Part shown: positions 32,770-44,976 of the stretch, piece by piece
Position numbering within the stretch: the first letter of the stretch is position 1
How the letters are laid out: each line of letters begins with the position of its first letter
Notes under the pieces: generated by a model
The model's database searches: none
The model's input: the letters and a program-made list of their open reading frames with translations, nothing else
Told to the model about the DNA's origin: nothing
Assembly (NCBI GenBank): GCA_001792895.1
Contig: MARA01000002.1
Location: forward strand, 2,728,001 to 2,792,000
Length of the DNA stretch: 64,000 nt
DNA from: Lentinus brumalis
Lineage: Eukaryota; Basidiomycota; Agaricomycetes; Polyporales; Polyporaceae
Direction: 5' to 3'
Position numbers and translations under genes: made by a program

Positions 32770-34508
32770 TTAACCACCGATCGGTGGCGCGCACGCAGGG
32801 CGATCGCGAGACATGGGCGGCACGCACTCGTAGTCCTCCATGACGATCTGGTCCGTCGTGACGTGGACCTCCGGACGGGCGGGGTAGCGCTTGCTCTGCA
32901 GCCGGAAGGCGGCGGTCGTGGGGAGACGCGGAGCCGTCAGCTGCGTCGCGCTGTGCACGTAGATGTCGTCGTCATCGTCGAGGTCGGGGAGAGCGGTCAC
33001 GGTCCTGCAGGCGGCCACGGCACTGCATGGGTGGTTAAGTCGTGCCAAGACAATCGACGGAGGGAGGTTACGTACGAGAGGACAGCAGCGGGAACCTGTA
33101 GGATGTTTGTCAGACGTTATCCAGGAATAGAAGGAGTGAGTACTTACTGTAGCGATCCTATGATGCGGCGAGAAGACGAAGGTCAATTATTCATTCGAAC
33201 GGAAGTCGCGATGCCAGCGCTCACAGGTTCATGACCGCTGAGGAGGTGATGAGTAAGTACAGGATAATCGCACAATCAAAAACAACACGTACCATTCAGA
33301 TTAACGGCGTTCAGAATCTGTGAAATTACATGTCATTAATACATGGGTGCAGCTCGATCGAAGGGCGACTCACAGCCGGAAGCGCATTGCACGAGAACGC
33401 TCCCAAGTAGTAGATGACGCCGTCCTTGAAGAGCAGGTCCCAGATGCTCGCGGAATGCTCCCTCCGCAAGAGGCCGACGACGTGAAGCACCAAAATGACA
33501 AGGTTGAAGCCCATCGCTGCGCAGAAAACCGACAACCATCTCAGCACCACGCCCACACTCGACAAGGAACACGAGCGGAACCACGACAGCCAAGGAATGC
33601 GACACCTACTCGCCCAGGAGGTCACGCTGAGGAAGACGTGTTGCGTGTTCGTCACGACGCAGGCCAGCGCCGGCGGACTGTACTCGGCGGTGATGATGAA
33701 CATGCCGCGCCAGAGGAGGGCCCAGTGGGCGAGGCAGAGGCCGACGAGCGGGATGACTATGGCGAGCTTGCGTTCCCACACCGCGATGCTAAGCGAGGGG
33801 GCGGACATCAGAGACCGGATCAGTGTTCATGTGGGGCATCGGGTGGTGGGTTTAATGAAATGTGGGCTTACGTCCGGAGCATCAGGGTTGTCGAGGAGCA
33901 GATGATGGACAGGTTCCCGGCCACCTGGGGATCGGGCGAAGTCAGACGGAGGGCAACACAACCGCAGTCGGACGCACACAAATGAACGTGTAGAGAGCTT
34001 GGCAGTTGATCTGGGATGGGGTCAGATAGAGGTTAGGCAGGGATGCTGAAGGATAGACTTGCCGGCGACTTGACCGTGAACGACGCCATCCTAGGAGAGG
34101 GTCAATACGGTGCCCTGCCAGTAGGACAAGAAAGCATGCTCACAGGGCTCCGATGGAGAGGACGAGACTGTACCGACAGAGGAAGAAGAAGACTTGCAGA
34201 CGCGCTCAGCAACTTGGGCGGAGATGAATGAGATACAGTACTCACTCTGCTCACGCGAGGATCAGTAACAGAACAAGCAAGAATGAGAGAAGACCCACCC
34301 ATTGCCACCGTAGCTTCCGTCTCCCCTCGAATATGGAGAGCTCGAACTTGGAAGTCTGGAAGACCTCCCAGACGTAGAGACCGAAGCAGGCGAAGACGAG
34401 ATTCGAGTAGGCGACTGCGACAAGGATGATGAGCCCACGGCACCCTGCGACGGAAAAGCACGTACCATTCTCTTTCGCGAGCTCCTGGGGCGAGGACCAG
34501 TTGACCAT
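32770..34508 (-). CDS. Multi-pass membrane protein of an Agaricomycete-specific family
   Basis: About seven hydrophobic segments over ten or more short exons. The start MVNWSSPQELAKENG is typical of the family. It continues with SNLVFACFGLYVWEVFQTSK, FELSIFEGRRKLRWQW, FFFLCRYSLVLSIGAL, INCQALYTF, VAGNLSIICSSTTLMLRT, IAVWERKLAIVIPLVGLCLA and ITAEYSPPALACVVTNTQ. Then come MGFNLVILVLHVVGLL, WDLLFKDGVIYYLGAF, ILNAVNLN and VPAAVLS. The cytosolic tail is about 80 residues, acidic at first (LPDLDDDDDIYVHSA). Very short exons (for example ILNAVNLN and VPAAVLS) separated by introns of about 50-60 nt are typical of this family. Function is unknown; the topology invites comparison with receptors but no receptor motif is visible. 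Confidence 0.82.
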
Positions 34509-35710
34509 GGCGGCGGGAGCGGGGGCAGGAGGAGGAGAGGGCGAAAGAGGGACGGGGCCGAGGGCGAGACGCACAACGATTTATGAAGGTGGCAGGACGC
34601 GACGCGGGGCACGTGTAGACTGGGCCGGACAGGGAACATCGCAGGGCTCGCTTCTTGCGCGCGATGGATGCTTTCGGGCTGTCCCTTGTTCTCACACCCT
34701 CTCTCCGCCCTTCTTTGTCCGCTGCCCCGACGCCATGGCGATATCCCGCCCATGACTCCGCCCGAGATGCGGTCCTTGTGCTCTCCGCCGTTCGCTGCTT
34801 GTCCTGGAGCCGTTGAGCTCGTGCACCGGTCGCTGGGGTCGAAGCGGGGGCGGGGAATGGGACGCGGTGGACACGGAGAGCGTTCAACGTTCCGTGATCG
34901 GCGGCTACGCGATCGCTCTGAGCGCCCCCGATCCGGCTGCACTCTATCTCAGCCTCCCGATCCAGCAACACCTGCCAAACGCGGCAGGTGTAGTAGAACT
35001 GACTCCTCTCCTCGTCCTCAGCCCGCCTGTTCCCCGCCAGCTTCGCACACGTACAACCGCAGCACACGCAAGCTTCGTCGACAGCGGCCGCAGCACCGAC
35101 GCCTCGTGTCCGAGGCGCTGCTGCTTGACTCCCGGACGGCGGCTATGTACCTACGGCGGTTGGCCGATGTGTTTCACCATTTTTGCCCTGGCATCCCTGG
35201 CAGTCACGTAAGTCTGACGCTCCCTGTTGCCGAACGACATCTCGTACCGTCGTGAACTGTCGCAAACCGTCTCTCCGAGAGCCCAGACCCCCGCCGCGGC
35301 GACTCACCTCAATGATCTGCGCAAACCACAGCAGTCACCACACGCACTCCGCGGCGGTTCTTCCAGTACGTCTCAATACCCACGGCGCGGCGGGCTCGTC
35401 ATAGCGCCAGCACGTCGCTACTAGTGACAGCGGCAGACCCACTGGGGCCGCAATAAATTTCAGAGCCTTCTGTCAGAAGCAACCATGATCACCGCAGCGT
35501 ACGTTCGCCAACTCCGTCCGCGTTAAGGTTTGACTAGACTCACCGGCCGACCGCGCGGGGCGGCTGACGTCAAGGGCGAGAATGGAAGAGCCTGCAACCA
35601 GCTCGGCGGGCAAGAGAACGCGCCTCGGGCGGCGTATCCTATAGTCGCAACGACAGCACCCAAAAAAGAGCACGTACTCACTAGATACCACGGTACATCG
35701 CGACAGGACA
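34509..35710. other. Intergenic
   Basis: 1.2 kb holding the promoter of the membrane protein gene and the 3' end of ERB1. Open frames on the plus strand (34668-35255) are Arg/Pro/Ser-rich and not recognisable. Confidence 0.5.
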
Positions 35711-38700
35711 CTAACTACACCAGACTGACACCTGTCCGTCGGCACCCGCGCTGACGAGCCACGGCTGGCGCGGGACCCAGCGGACGGCGAACACGCCCAG
35801 GCCCTCCTTGACCTCGTGCCCGCGGAGGATCTTGAGCGGGACGATGAGCGGGTTCGTCATCAGGTCGTTGTACACCCGCGCGTGGAACACCTGGATGGAC
35901 CCGTCGTCGGACGAGGACGCGAAGAGCGGGTACGTCGGGTGGAAATGCACCGAGCGCAGGGCGCGCGAGTGGTACCTGGTGAGTCAGGGTAAGTCAGCGG
36001 GCCCGGCTGCTGTACGCGTGACGGCGGAGGAAGGAGGGAACACGACAGAGCGGGAGCAAGGGCGGGAGAACGGTGGAAGGGAAGCAGCGGGCGAAAGGCG
36101 CAAGGGCGGCGCATAGCCGGCTCGCGCAGGGAAATTGCACGGTCATGTATGGAGGTCGATGGATGACCAACAAAGGGCCGGTGGTCCGGCTCAGCGTAAA
36201 GGAATGGAAGAAGCCCGCATGAGGCGTGTTCGGGACACGGGAAGCGCGGCGGCATTGCCGTTGGCAAGGGAATATATGTATCACGGAACACGCACCGGAG
36301 GATTTTGTATGGCTTGTCGCTCAGCTCGAGGTCGAACCAGCACAACTTGCGGTCGTACCCGCCGACAATGAGGTGGTCGCCCGACGGGTGCACGTCCATG
36401 GAGGATATCCAGCGAATACCGGGCGTCAGCGTTTTGAGGAGTTTCTGCTCCGCGAGATTGTACATCCGCACGTAACGCTGTGTCTGTCGGCAGGAAGGTC
36501 ATCAGCATTCAGTCGGTCAGGGTGAGACCAGTCCGTGACGTTAGGAATTGCGAATCTAGTGGAAGAGAAGGGAAGAAGGGATTGATATGCGACGTACCGC
36601 GACGAAGAAGTGCGGTTTTGAAGGGTGGAAGAGAACGAGCTGCACCGTGCCCTTGATTTTCTTGAAGGGTGCCTGGGAGTGCCGACGCGAGACTTGGTGC
36701 ATCCATACTCCCGCCTGGCCTTCCGCTGGATGACAGGAGGGTGCAACGTCAGCGAGATTCATTCGAATCGATGGGTGAAATGAAGCGGTGTACGTACACA
36801 CTGAAGCGAGGTAATCTCCCTTGCGATGCCATACGAGCTGCTTCGGCGGCTCCGGCGACGAGGGGAGGTGCAGCGAGAGGATGGGGGCGTCGGTCGAGGA
36901 TTGTGCAGCGGGCACAGACACCCACTTGACTGGGGAAGGGACGGCGGGAGGTGGCGGGAGGTTGGCTGGTGAGAGGGCGTGCTGCGTTGCCGCAAGGATA
37001 GCGGCGGGAAGGTTCGGCGGGAAGAGGAAGTGTATGCGGTCCTCGCTGGATGGAAACATCAGTACGCGCAGTTCGAAATCGCAGAGGAACAACAAAACGG
37101 AACACATACATTGCAACGGCGAAGAAGCTGACGTCCGTTCTGGGGCACCACTCAACGGCACCGATCTTACTCTTGAACGTCCACCGCTTGACCTCCTTGC
37201 CCACCATGACCTCCCACAGCCTCACCACCCCTCCTTCGTCTCCAGTGACGACCCAGCCGCCATCCGGGCTAACGCTGACTGTACGTACGCGTCTGCCCTC
37301 GTGTGCGACCTGCAAGCTCTTGTACACAGGGAACGGCTTCAGGCTGCTCGGGCTCGGGAGCTTCGGGATGAGGCTCTCTGGGTCGATTTGCAGCTTCACG
37401 CGATGTACACGCGGCGCAAGGTACAGGTCGAGCTGGCGGTTGAAGCGCTCCTTGATGAACTGGTCGTACGCGGGCACCAGGCGCAGCGCAGCGTACTTCT
37501 GCGGGAGGAAGTCGCGTTCGCGGTCCTCGGGCTCGGTCGCCTCCCACTTCTCGCGCTCCTCCTGCGTTGGGAGGTACTCCTCTGGCGGATTGTACGACTC
37601 GGCATGTCCTGGTAGGCGCGGTTTGGGGGCGGGCAAGGGGGCAGGGGCACTGGAGGGCTCGTCGTTCCAAATGGGGTAGAACTGAGGCTGGGTGGACGCG
37701 GTCTTCGGCTTGTTGGGAAGTATACGTCCTTGCCGAATAGCACGAACGATCTTCATGACCTGTTGTAACGGTGATCAGTGTACTGTCCAAGGATATTCGT
37801 CTGCGCGGAGAACATGCCTTCTGCTTCTCCCACTTGCTAGGAATCCATCTCCGCTTGGGCTCTGGAGCCGCAGAAAGAGGCATGATTTCCTCCTTGCCCT
37901 TGCCAGTGAACCATTCAACCGTAGGCTCGTAAGGGTCATAGCTGGCGTCGGGGTTCTCGCCTTGCTGCAACCGGCGAATGATGTCCAGTTCTTCCGGCGA
38001 CAGTGGCTTGTCCATCTGCAAGTTCTTGTCGAAGGCAGATGTCCTAGAAGATAGTCAACGCATGCTAGGGCACAGTACCACAAGAAAGTGACGCACCATG
38101 TCTCTGGGTCCTCGACAGTCTTCAGGAACTTGTCTAGCTCATCTCCCCGGGCAGGGCGGAGGACCTTCTTGCCGTTAATATCGTAGCCTACATGCGGCAG
38201 ATCGTCATACCAATGCATAGGGATGTCCCCGACGCGATTAGGTGTCTGTGAGGCGTGGAGTATGGGTCAACCAGCCCGAGAGAGCAAATTAAGCTTCCAT
38301 ACATCTTCTGTCGAGGAGTCCGAGTCGTAGTCTGGCTCAATGTCAGGATAGACACGTTTGGGCTGCCCAGTGATATCAGAGATAACGGTCTTCGCCTTTG
38401 GGAATATACCCAGGTCGTCGTCCGAGGTCTCTTCGGAACTCTCCCCATCTTCTTCATCCTCGTCCTCTTCTTCTTCCTCTTCCGACTCATCCGGCTCGTC
38501 CTCGCCGTCCTCCGCATAGTCTTCATCCTCGGTGTCGCTCCTCGTGTCAATTTCCGGGAAATGGTCAACTACGCCGTCGTCCGACACGTCCCCTCCATCC
38601 TCGCCCTCGTCTTCACTGCCCATCTCTAATCCGACGTCTTGCGGGAAGGCGGCAGGCGGAGGTGCCGGAGCCTCCTCTTCTGGAGCCGCTTTCCGCTTTT

Positions 38701-38734
38701 TGGAGTGCCTCTTCACGTCAGCTGCAGCCATCAT
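35711..38734 (-). CDS. ERB1: Ribosome biogenesis protein Erb1/BOP1
   Basis: Nucleolar WD40 protein of the PeBoW (Nop7-Erb1-Ytm1) complex, needed for 27S pre-rRNA processing and 60S assembly. Start [18 protein letters not shown], then a long acidic region. The BOP1 N-terminal domain follows: [101 protein letters not shown] and [19 protein letters not shown]. The WD40 propeller covers [86 protein letters not shown] and a terminal LVSAGADGQ. There are about nine exons. The last residues (VSVWCS) may instead be the start of an intron, in which case the gene ends slightly further left. Divergent from ARP4. Confidence 0.95.
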
Positions 38735-38947
38735 AGCACGAGTGGAAGCCGCAGAGATAGAAGCAAGCTGAGGGTTAGTCTGTCTCGGTCGAGCTGCAGA
38801 GTCCAAGTGCGAGCGCCTACGAAATTTCCTGCTATTGCAGGCACGTGGACGTGAGCAAGTGCGCGAGATCTGATCGGGTGCGTCTTTGGGTCTCGCGTTC
38901 AACTCCTCCAAGTGCCATTTCGAACTCGACGCGTCCACTTCACTCAC
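38735..38947. promoter_or_regulatory. Divergent promoter, ERB1 / ARP4
   Basis: Only 213 bp separate the two start codons, so a shared bidirectional promoter drives a ribosome-assembly factor and a chromatin-remodelling subunit. I see no clear TATA box. Confidence 0.7.
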
Positions 38948-40767
38948 ATGCAGTCCACGTCCACCAAACCAAACTACGGAGGAGGTGCGCATGCTACGCG
39001 TTCTTACAAACACCCAAGGACTTACACAGGCCCCAGACGAGGTCGCCGCGCTCGTGCTCGACTTCGGCTCGTCCTCCCTGCGTGCGGGGTATGCAGGAGA
39101 CGACACTCCGAAGGCCATCATCCCCACTTCGTTCGGGTACCTCGAAGAAGAAGCTGCCTCGAATGGAGACGTATCCATGGGAGACGCGAGCGCACCGGAG
39201 GGTGAGCAGCTGCAAGCACCTAAACCCAAGGCCAAGCTATATATCGGGCAGAATGGTCCTTCTCTTTGGCGGCGTGGGATGCATGTTGCGAATCCTATGA
39301 ATGATGGTCTCAGTGCGTATCTTTTTGCTGCTGCGCATGGTGCTTGAACGAATGGGGAGCCATGCCAGTCCAGAACTTCGACACCGTTCCGCCACTCATC
39401 AATCACGCCCTCTCCGAAGTCATGCGATGCAATGCTGCCGAGCACCCAGTACTTGTGACAGAAGCGGCATGGAACACGACCGCAAACAGGGAACGAATGG
39501 CGGAGATCATGTTTGAGGAGTTCCAGGTCCCCGCTTTCTACATCGCAAACACCGGTGTGCTCAACGCGTCCGTATGCTCCTCGCTCTTCCTCTGGATATC
39601 ACATTCAACGTCCCGTGTAAAAGCTTTGCTGCAGGGAAAGGCTCAGCACTCGTCATTGACATCGGCCAGTCGACGGCTAGTGTGACGCCCGTGGTTGACG
39701 GTTTCGTCTTGAGGAAAGGTAGGTAACTCGCGCTCTACTGCTGGGCTTGCATCGCTCATCTTGGATCGTACACTAGGCTTGCAGCACTGCGCTCTGCCGC
39801 AATTGGTACACGCACACGCGAGGCATCTACTTACAAGCCCCTCGTCGAATCGTCCGGGCATCCAGCTCTTACCGCACCAACTGATCGCTAGCAAAATGGT
39901 ATGTGGTAGTCCAATATAGCATATTTGTTTGACTCACTTGCGCTAATTATCGTGCGTTGGGATGATTTAGCCCGTTGATGTTGGCGTCCCGCCAAGATTC
40001 ACGCTGCGCGAAGATCGTATTGCGGGGACCACAGATAGCTGGCGCGCGTGGGCCGAAGCACACGAAGTCGACGAGTGGATTCAGAGTGTCGGAGGGTGTC
40101 TTGTGCAAGGATGGAACGAGCAATTTGCACAGCAACAGGGACCGCGTCATTATGAGTTCCCTACCGGTTACAACAACTACTTCACCGGTCTCGAGCGATT
40201 TGCTGTCGGCGAGCAGTTCTTCACGCATTCTACACAGCTCCAGGTATGTGTGCTCATGATTCATGCAGTCCCGCATGCTGACCAACCACGCTCACTCGTC
40301 TGCTCTGACTACGGGCACGAAGGCGTCGAACCCCAACCTGCCCAAAACGATCCCTGCACTGATCATGAGTTCGATTGGTCAGACCGACCTCGATTTGCGT
40401 CAAGTTCTACTAGGCAACGTGGTCCTCACCGGTGGCGGCAGCCTGTTCGCCGGCTTCGCGGACAGGCTCGCCACGGAGATGTCCAGACAATTCCCACATG
40501 TAGGGCTTCACTCCATATGTCCGAACGCCCTTAAGCTGATGAGGAGACAGGTAAAAATTCACGCCCCCGGAAACCCAACCGAGAGGCGATACGGCGGCTG
40601 GCTCGGTGGGAGCATCCTGGCGAGCCTAGGAACGTTCCACCAGCTGTGGATCAGCAAGGAGGAGTGGCAGGTGCGTCTTCCTGAGATATTGCCTGGATGG
40701 ACGATTCTGATTTGGCTATAATCATCAGGAGCATGGCAAGGCTATCGTCAGTCAGAGGTGCAAGTGA
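38948..40767 (+). CDS. ARP4: Actin-related protein 4 (Arp4/BAF53)
   Basis: Nuclear actin-related subunit of the NuA4, SWR1 and INO80 complexes. Exon 1 ([12 protein letters not shown]) joins through an intron ending CCCCAG to [20 protein letters not shown], restoring the family's YGGDEV start. Further landmarks are [120 protein letters not shown] and [19 protein letters not shown]. The end is VSQRCK-stop. There are about nine exons. An insertion of acidic and Ser/Ala-rich residues ([15 protein letters not shown]) lies between the first strands, as in other fungal Arp4. Confidence 0.95.
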
Positions 40768-41302
40768 GCATGGCCTCCACACTTCGCAGTCTGGAAGAAC
40801 GGTCCTGCTATGGTTGAACGGGCTTTCGGACATTGCCTGTATTGTATGTATCACGGATGGCGGTCAAATCGCGCTCCCCTGTACAGTGCGAGGAACAGAG
40901 CATAGGGTGAAGCTCAGTACTATTCAGGTAGTCCTGCGGAACAGGCTGACGATCGTGGTAAGTAGGCTGCTGGATTGCTGCTATCCAGTACGCGGTCTAT
41001 TATCCGGCGTAGCTACATGCCCATGACACAGCAAAGGCGGGAGCTCCGTTGCGCATGCAGTGGAAGTAATGACAGTCGTCTCAACCTCATAATAGCTTCT
41101 CTGAGTCTCAGACTCGGACAGTCTTCAGATTCTCAAGGTCATTCATGAATTGAAGTGTAGAAGTCACGTGCGCAGTGACGTTACATATAGCACCGTGCTG
41201 CGTGTAGTTCCAGTCGAAGTCTCGTTGACTTCTACGACCAGGAAAAGGTCCTACATATCTCTGCTCTGCTTTTAAGATCATCCTCTTGAGCTCTGGAACG
41301 CC
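40768..41302. other. Intergenic
   Basis: 535 bp between tandem genes: ARP4 terminator and YIPF promoter. No gene seen. Confidence 0.55.
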
Positions 41303-42528
41303 ATGGCGTACGTGCAAATAGAGGCAGATGAGGTAAGGCGCATCCCTCTGAGTTCTTGGTATCACCTTTGACCCATGTTACTCTACCGCGTTTCAGCGGA
41401 TGGAAGAAGGTCCAGAGCGGCTTCAGTTTCAATGTATGCGAGCTAGCGCACCGGATGCGACGATATAAGAGCTAAGACACGGTTGGCTGAGCAGCATTCT
41501 TGGGCACGGATGCGCGTGCGGCCACTGCGGCGAACCAAGGCAGTAATGCATCTCGAGGTGCGTACTATTCCTCGCCGACTATACTCGAAGCAAGCCTGAC
41601 GCATATGATCGGTATGTAACAGGCTACATATCTGACGGACCGAAACGCTCCAGTTTCTGGCAACTTGAGTACTACCAGCCCTACTTCGACGTGGACACGA
41701 AGACGGTAAGTCGCCACCTTCCCCATAACACGGTCCTGCATTGTGATCCCTTCGAGGCTTACACGGCATCGTGAACTCCCTACACTAGGTTATCCGTCGG
41801 TGCTATACAACACTTCTTCCCCACTCGCCGAATTATCTCTCCGCGCACCTCACTCCTAGCGCAGACCTCTACGGCCCCTTCTGGACGCTCACTACCCTCA
41901 TCTTCGCACTCTTCGTCTGCTCATCACTCGCATCATCAATCGCCGCATGGCTGTCAAATCCCACTGACGCGTCCGCCGCGATTCTTGAGTACGACTTCGG
42001 TCTGCTCTCCACCGCCGTGGGGCTTGTCTACTCGTATGGGATCGGCGTACCTGTTCTTCTATGGCTCGCACTGCGATACCTCGGCGTAGGCGAATGGAGC
42101 GTTGTTGAGGCCGTCGCTGTGTGGGGATATGGCCAGTTCGTGTGGATACCTGTTGCGGTACGTCAACCATGCATGTCCGCGTTTCGCGAACTTCGTCTTG
42201 ACCTCCGTCCAGCTCTTGTGCGTCATTCCAGTCCCGATTGTTCGCTGGGTCCTCGTTGGCCTTGCGTTTTTGGCCTCGGGGTGGTACCTCGTTGCCAACG
42301 TATACCCCATTCTCGCCACGGTACGTGTCGCATGTCGCCGCCCGCGCCCACGCCAGCTGATTACGCCCTCTTCAGGCTGACGCCAAGCCAGTGCGGCTCA
42401 TCATCATTCTTCTCGCTGCTTTGCATGCCGCGATTGCCTTGTGCTTCAAGGTCCTCTTCTTCAGCTACTACGTCATCAGCGAGGTTGGCCCGAAGGACCC
42501 CATTCCTCCGGTCGAGGGGATCGCATGA
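41303..42528 (+). CDS. Yip1-domain Golgi membrane protein (YIPF1/2-like)
   Basis: Rab-associated membrane protein of the early secretory pathway. The first exons encode the cytosolic part: MAYVQIEADE, RMEEGPERLQFQ, SFLGTDARAATAANQGSNAS and GYISDGPKRSSFWQLEYYQ, followed by PYFDVDTKT. Exon joins are GAG|GTAAGG, CAAT|GTATGC and CGAG|GTGCGT, all in frame. The Yip1 domain has DLYGPFWTLTTLIFALF, then VGLVYSYGIGVPVLLWLAL, EWSVVEAVAVWGYGQFVWIP, VRWVLVGLAFLASGWYLVAN and LLAALHAAIALCFKVLFFSY, that is five membrane segments. The C-terminus is VGPKDPIPPVEGIA. Motif FDVDTKTV places it near YIPF1/2 and yeast Yip5 rather than Yip1 or Yif1. Confidence 0.9.
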
Positions 42529-42690
42529 GCCTCATGTCATTGCGGATAGCACTAAATTATTATGCATCTACATAGTTCACAGTGGGTCCCGGCCGGTTTT
42601 TGGGTAGAGCAGTGTGTGATGTGCATGGGGTAAACGAAGTGTCAGCGAAAGCAAAGGTCATGACAAAGACTGCAGAATGTATGGACCCGC

Positions 42691-43893
42691 TCAGAAGATC
42701 CTGAAACGCTTTGCGATGAAGTAGCCGATACCAGCGAGTAACCCGCCGATGTGACCAGCTGTGTCAGTCCCAGAACGCTACAGACGTACGCGTTAGTCTT
42801 CAGGGCGATGGAGCACGCAAGAGACAGGCTCACCTGATGGTTCACGGCGCTGTAGCCATCGTAGAGAAATATACCGGTCACCATTGCCCACGCTGGCATC
42901 GGAACGATACCGAACAGCAGGAATGTCGCGTGGGGTGACAGGCATGCGAAGAACGAAATGACCGAGTAGATCGCACCGCTCGCGCCGTGCGCGCCCGACC
43001 TCTGTGCTTGCCCGCTGCGCTGCGTGTAGTTGCGCCACGCGATGCCCGCCAAACTTGATACGATACCACCTATCATACACAGAGGTGAGACCCATAATAG
43101 TAACTGCGGCGAGACCGAGGATCAGACGCACCTCCGAGGTAGAGCCCAAGGAAACTGACGTTCCCTAGGATCCCGAGTACATGGGGTGCCATGAAGTAGA
43201 AGGTGAAACCATTGAATGCCAGGTGCATAACGTCTTCATGCGAGAAACAGGACGTGAGCAGGGTGTAACTGGTGGCATGTCTTAGCGCACTGTCAGGGAA
43301 GGACAACAGAAGTTGCATACCATCGGCCCAACGATAGACTATCCGCGGTCGCAATGAAATGGTTCCTCATCCACAGATACGAAGATGGGTCGCCCGTGCT
43401 TTGCTGCGAGAGCCCTCCCGACTAATGAGATGACCGACACGACCCAACGAACTTGCGGACTCACGTATTTGATCCATGCAAGGTTCCAGGACGCAAACAC
43501 AAGCCCGTTGAGCCCCATGATACCCCAGAAGAGGACATTGTTCGGGATTGCGTCTATGCGGTCACGGAATCGCTGCCATGGCCCTCGCGATCCGCCGCCG
43601 CCGCCGCCATAACTGTAACCTCCGCTCGATCGCCTGGAGATGCCGTCCCTGTGCGTTGCTGCTGATACTCTGCTAGAGACAAATTGCCAGATAGATTGTT
43701 TGGTGGACGCTGGGGAGTTCGCCTGGACGAGTCTCACCGGCTGGTGGAAGGACCTCAGGCTGAGTGCGGTGTGTCGCGGCGTAGATATGCAGAACCTAGG
43801 TCTGAGCCAAGCTCCATGGAGTGAAGATGCAGAGAAAGGCTTAGTGGACGCAACAAGCGGAGAGAGAGACAGCAAAGCTCGTTTAGTCGCCAT
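42691..43893 (-). CDS. PCP1: Mitochondrial rhomboid protease (PARL/Pcp1-like)
   Basis: Intramembrane serine protease of the inner mitochondrial membrane; yeast Pcp1 processes Mgm1 and Ccp1. The N-terminus is a presequence (MATKRALLSLSPLVASTKPF) followed by a Ser/Gly-rich linker with a GGT/GGC tract. Membrane segments: NNVLFWGIMGLNGLVFASWN, LLTSCFSHEDVMHLAFNGF, MAPHVLGILGNVSFLGLYLG and others. The catalytic Ser is in GAHGASGAIYSV and the catalytic His in DTAGHIGGLLAGIGYF. The protein ends IAKRFRIF. There are about six exons. It is convergent with the YIPF gene and divergent from TRAPPC2 (188 bp). Confidence 0.93.
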
Positions 43894-44081
43894 GTTCGTC
43901 GTACTCGGCGAGACTCGAGAGACTCGCTGAGGCTCAGTCGCAAGGAGTTCAAGAAATCTCAGATCTGGCGGGCCGCGTCAACGCTCGGCAGAGACACGTG
44001 GGGTCCCATTATGGTATGCATGGGAGATTCGTCCGGTGAGTCTCAAGTCCACCAGCGAGTGGTATACCGTTCCCTTCCACC
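43894..44081. promoter_or_regulatory. Divergent promoter, rhomboid / TRAPPC2
   Basis: 188 bp between opposite start codons. The segment includes short inverted motifs around gactcgagagactcgc; their function is unknown. Confidence 0.55.
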
Positions 44082-44976
44082 ATGTCTCACCATCTCTTCT
44101 TGCTATCGCCATCGGATACTCCTCTATACAGTTTGGTGCACTACTCTTCAAAGCCAGCGCAGACGACCTCCTCACCCTTGGCTTCGAATCTTCCCAATCT
44201 CTCGAACTGGTCGTCTTCTGCGTTCGCCGGAACCTTCAATGCTCTCTCTGGGGCGACCAGCGCAAGCCAAGCTCAGCAGGCGCAAGGAGGTGCGGCGAGA
44301 ATAGGTGGCGGGACGGACAGGCGGCACGTCATACAGATGATCGCGAACGCAAGTCTGGATGCAATAGAGGAGGTGATGCGCAAGGATAGCGTGATGTTCG
44401 TCTCTATCTCTCGCTCTGCACTGGTTTCTTCCAAATTGCAGCATATCATGCCACCCTTGGGTGTTTCAAGACCGTGCTGTGTGCGTGGTCTCCTCCATAG
44501 GTCTGAACCTTCTCATGGAGGTACCTCTGGCTGTTCACATTCATGGCGCGCGGCAATTCAACAGTGTTATCTTTTCGGACACACTATGGGTCAGCTAATG
44601 CACACCATGCACCTACAGGTATCTGAAATCTGTGGACAAGTTCAACGAGTGGACTGTATCTGCCTTCGTGACACCCGGAAGTACGCGCTCATCCATATGG
44701 TCTAACGGCGCAGGTGATCAACAACAGGCTGTCCGTAGACATGAAGTTCGTGTTGTTACACGAGTCCCGTAACGACGACGGGATCAAGGCGTTCTTCAAT
44801 GATGTTTGGGAGTTGTATGTGAAGGTGAGCAGTACCGCCTCCTCACGGGGGTGTCCGGAGGCCTGACCGACTACCAATCGCAGACGATGTTGAACCCGTT
44901 CCATACGGCCCATACACCCATACGCAGCTCGGTCTTCGACGCTCGAGTGAGGGCTAGTGCCAAGAAGTACCTCTGA
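44082..44976 (+). CDS. TRS20: TRAPP complex subunit 2 (sedlin/Trs20)
   Basis: Subunit of the TRAPP tethering complexes at the ER-Golgi interface. It starts [20 protein letters not shown], matching the first strand of the longin fold. The conserved helix is [20 protein letters not shown]. Introns join SVM to [20 protein letters not shown]. Later exons read [40 protein letters not shown] and [20 protein letters not shown], ending SAKKYL. Compared with human sedlin (140 residues) it has an extra Ser/Ala/Gln-rich loop of some 40 residues after the first strands ([18 protein letters not shown]). Confidence 0.93.

Noticed and set aside
38267..39445. 392-codon minus frame covering ERB1 and beyond
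   Set aside because: The right half is antisense to ARP4 exons; only the part from 38734 leftwards is ERB1.
43590..43610. CCG-repeat microsatellite
   Set aside because: It is the coding tract for the Gly-rich linker of the rhomboid protease, not a separate element.
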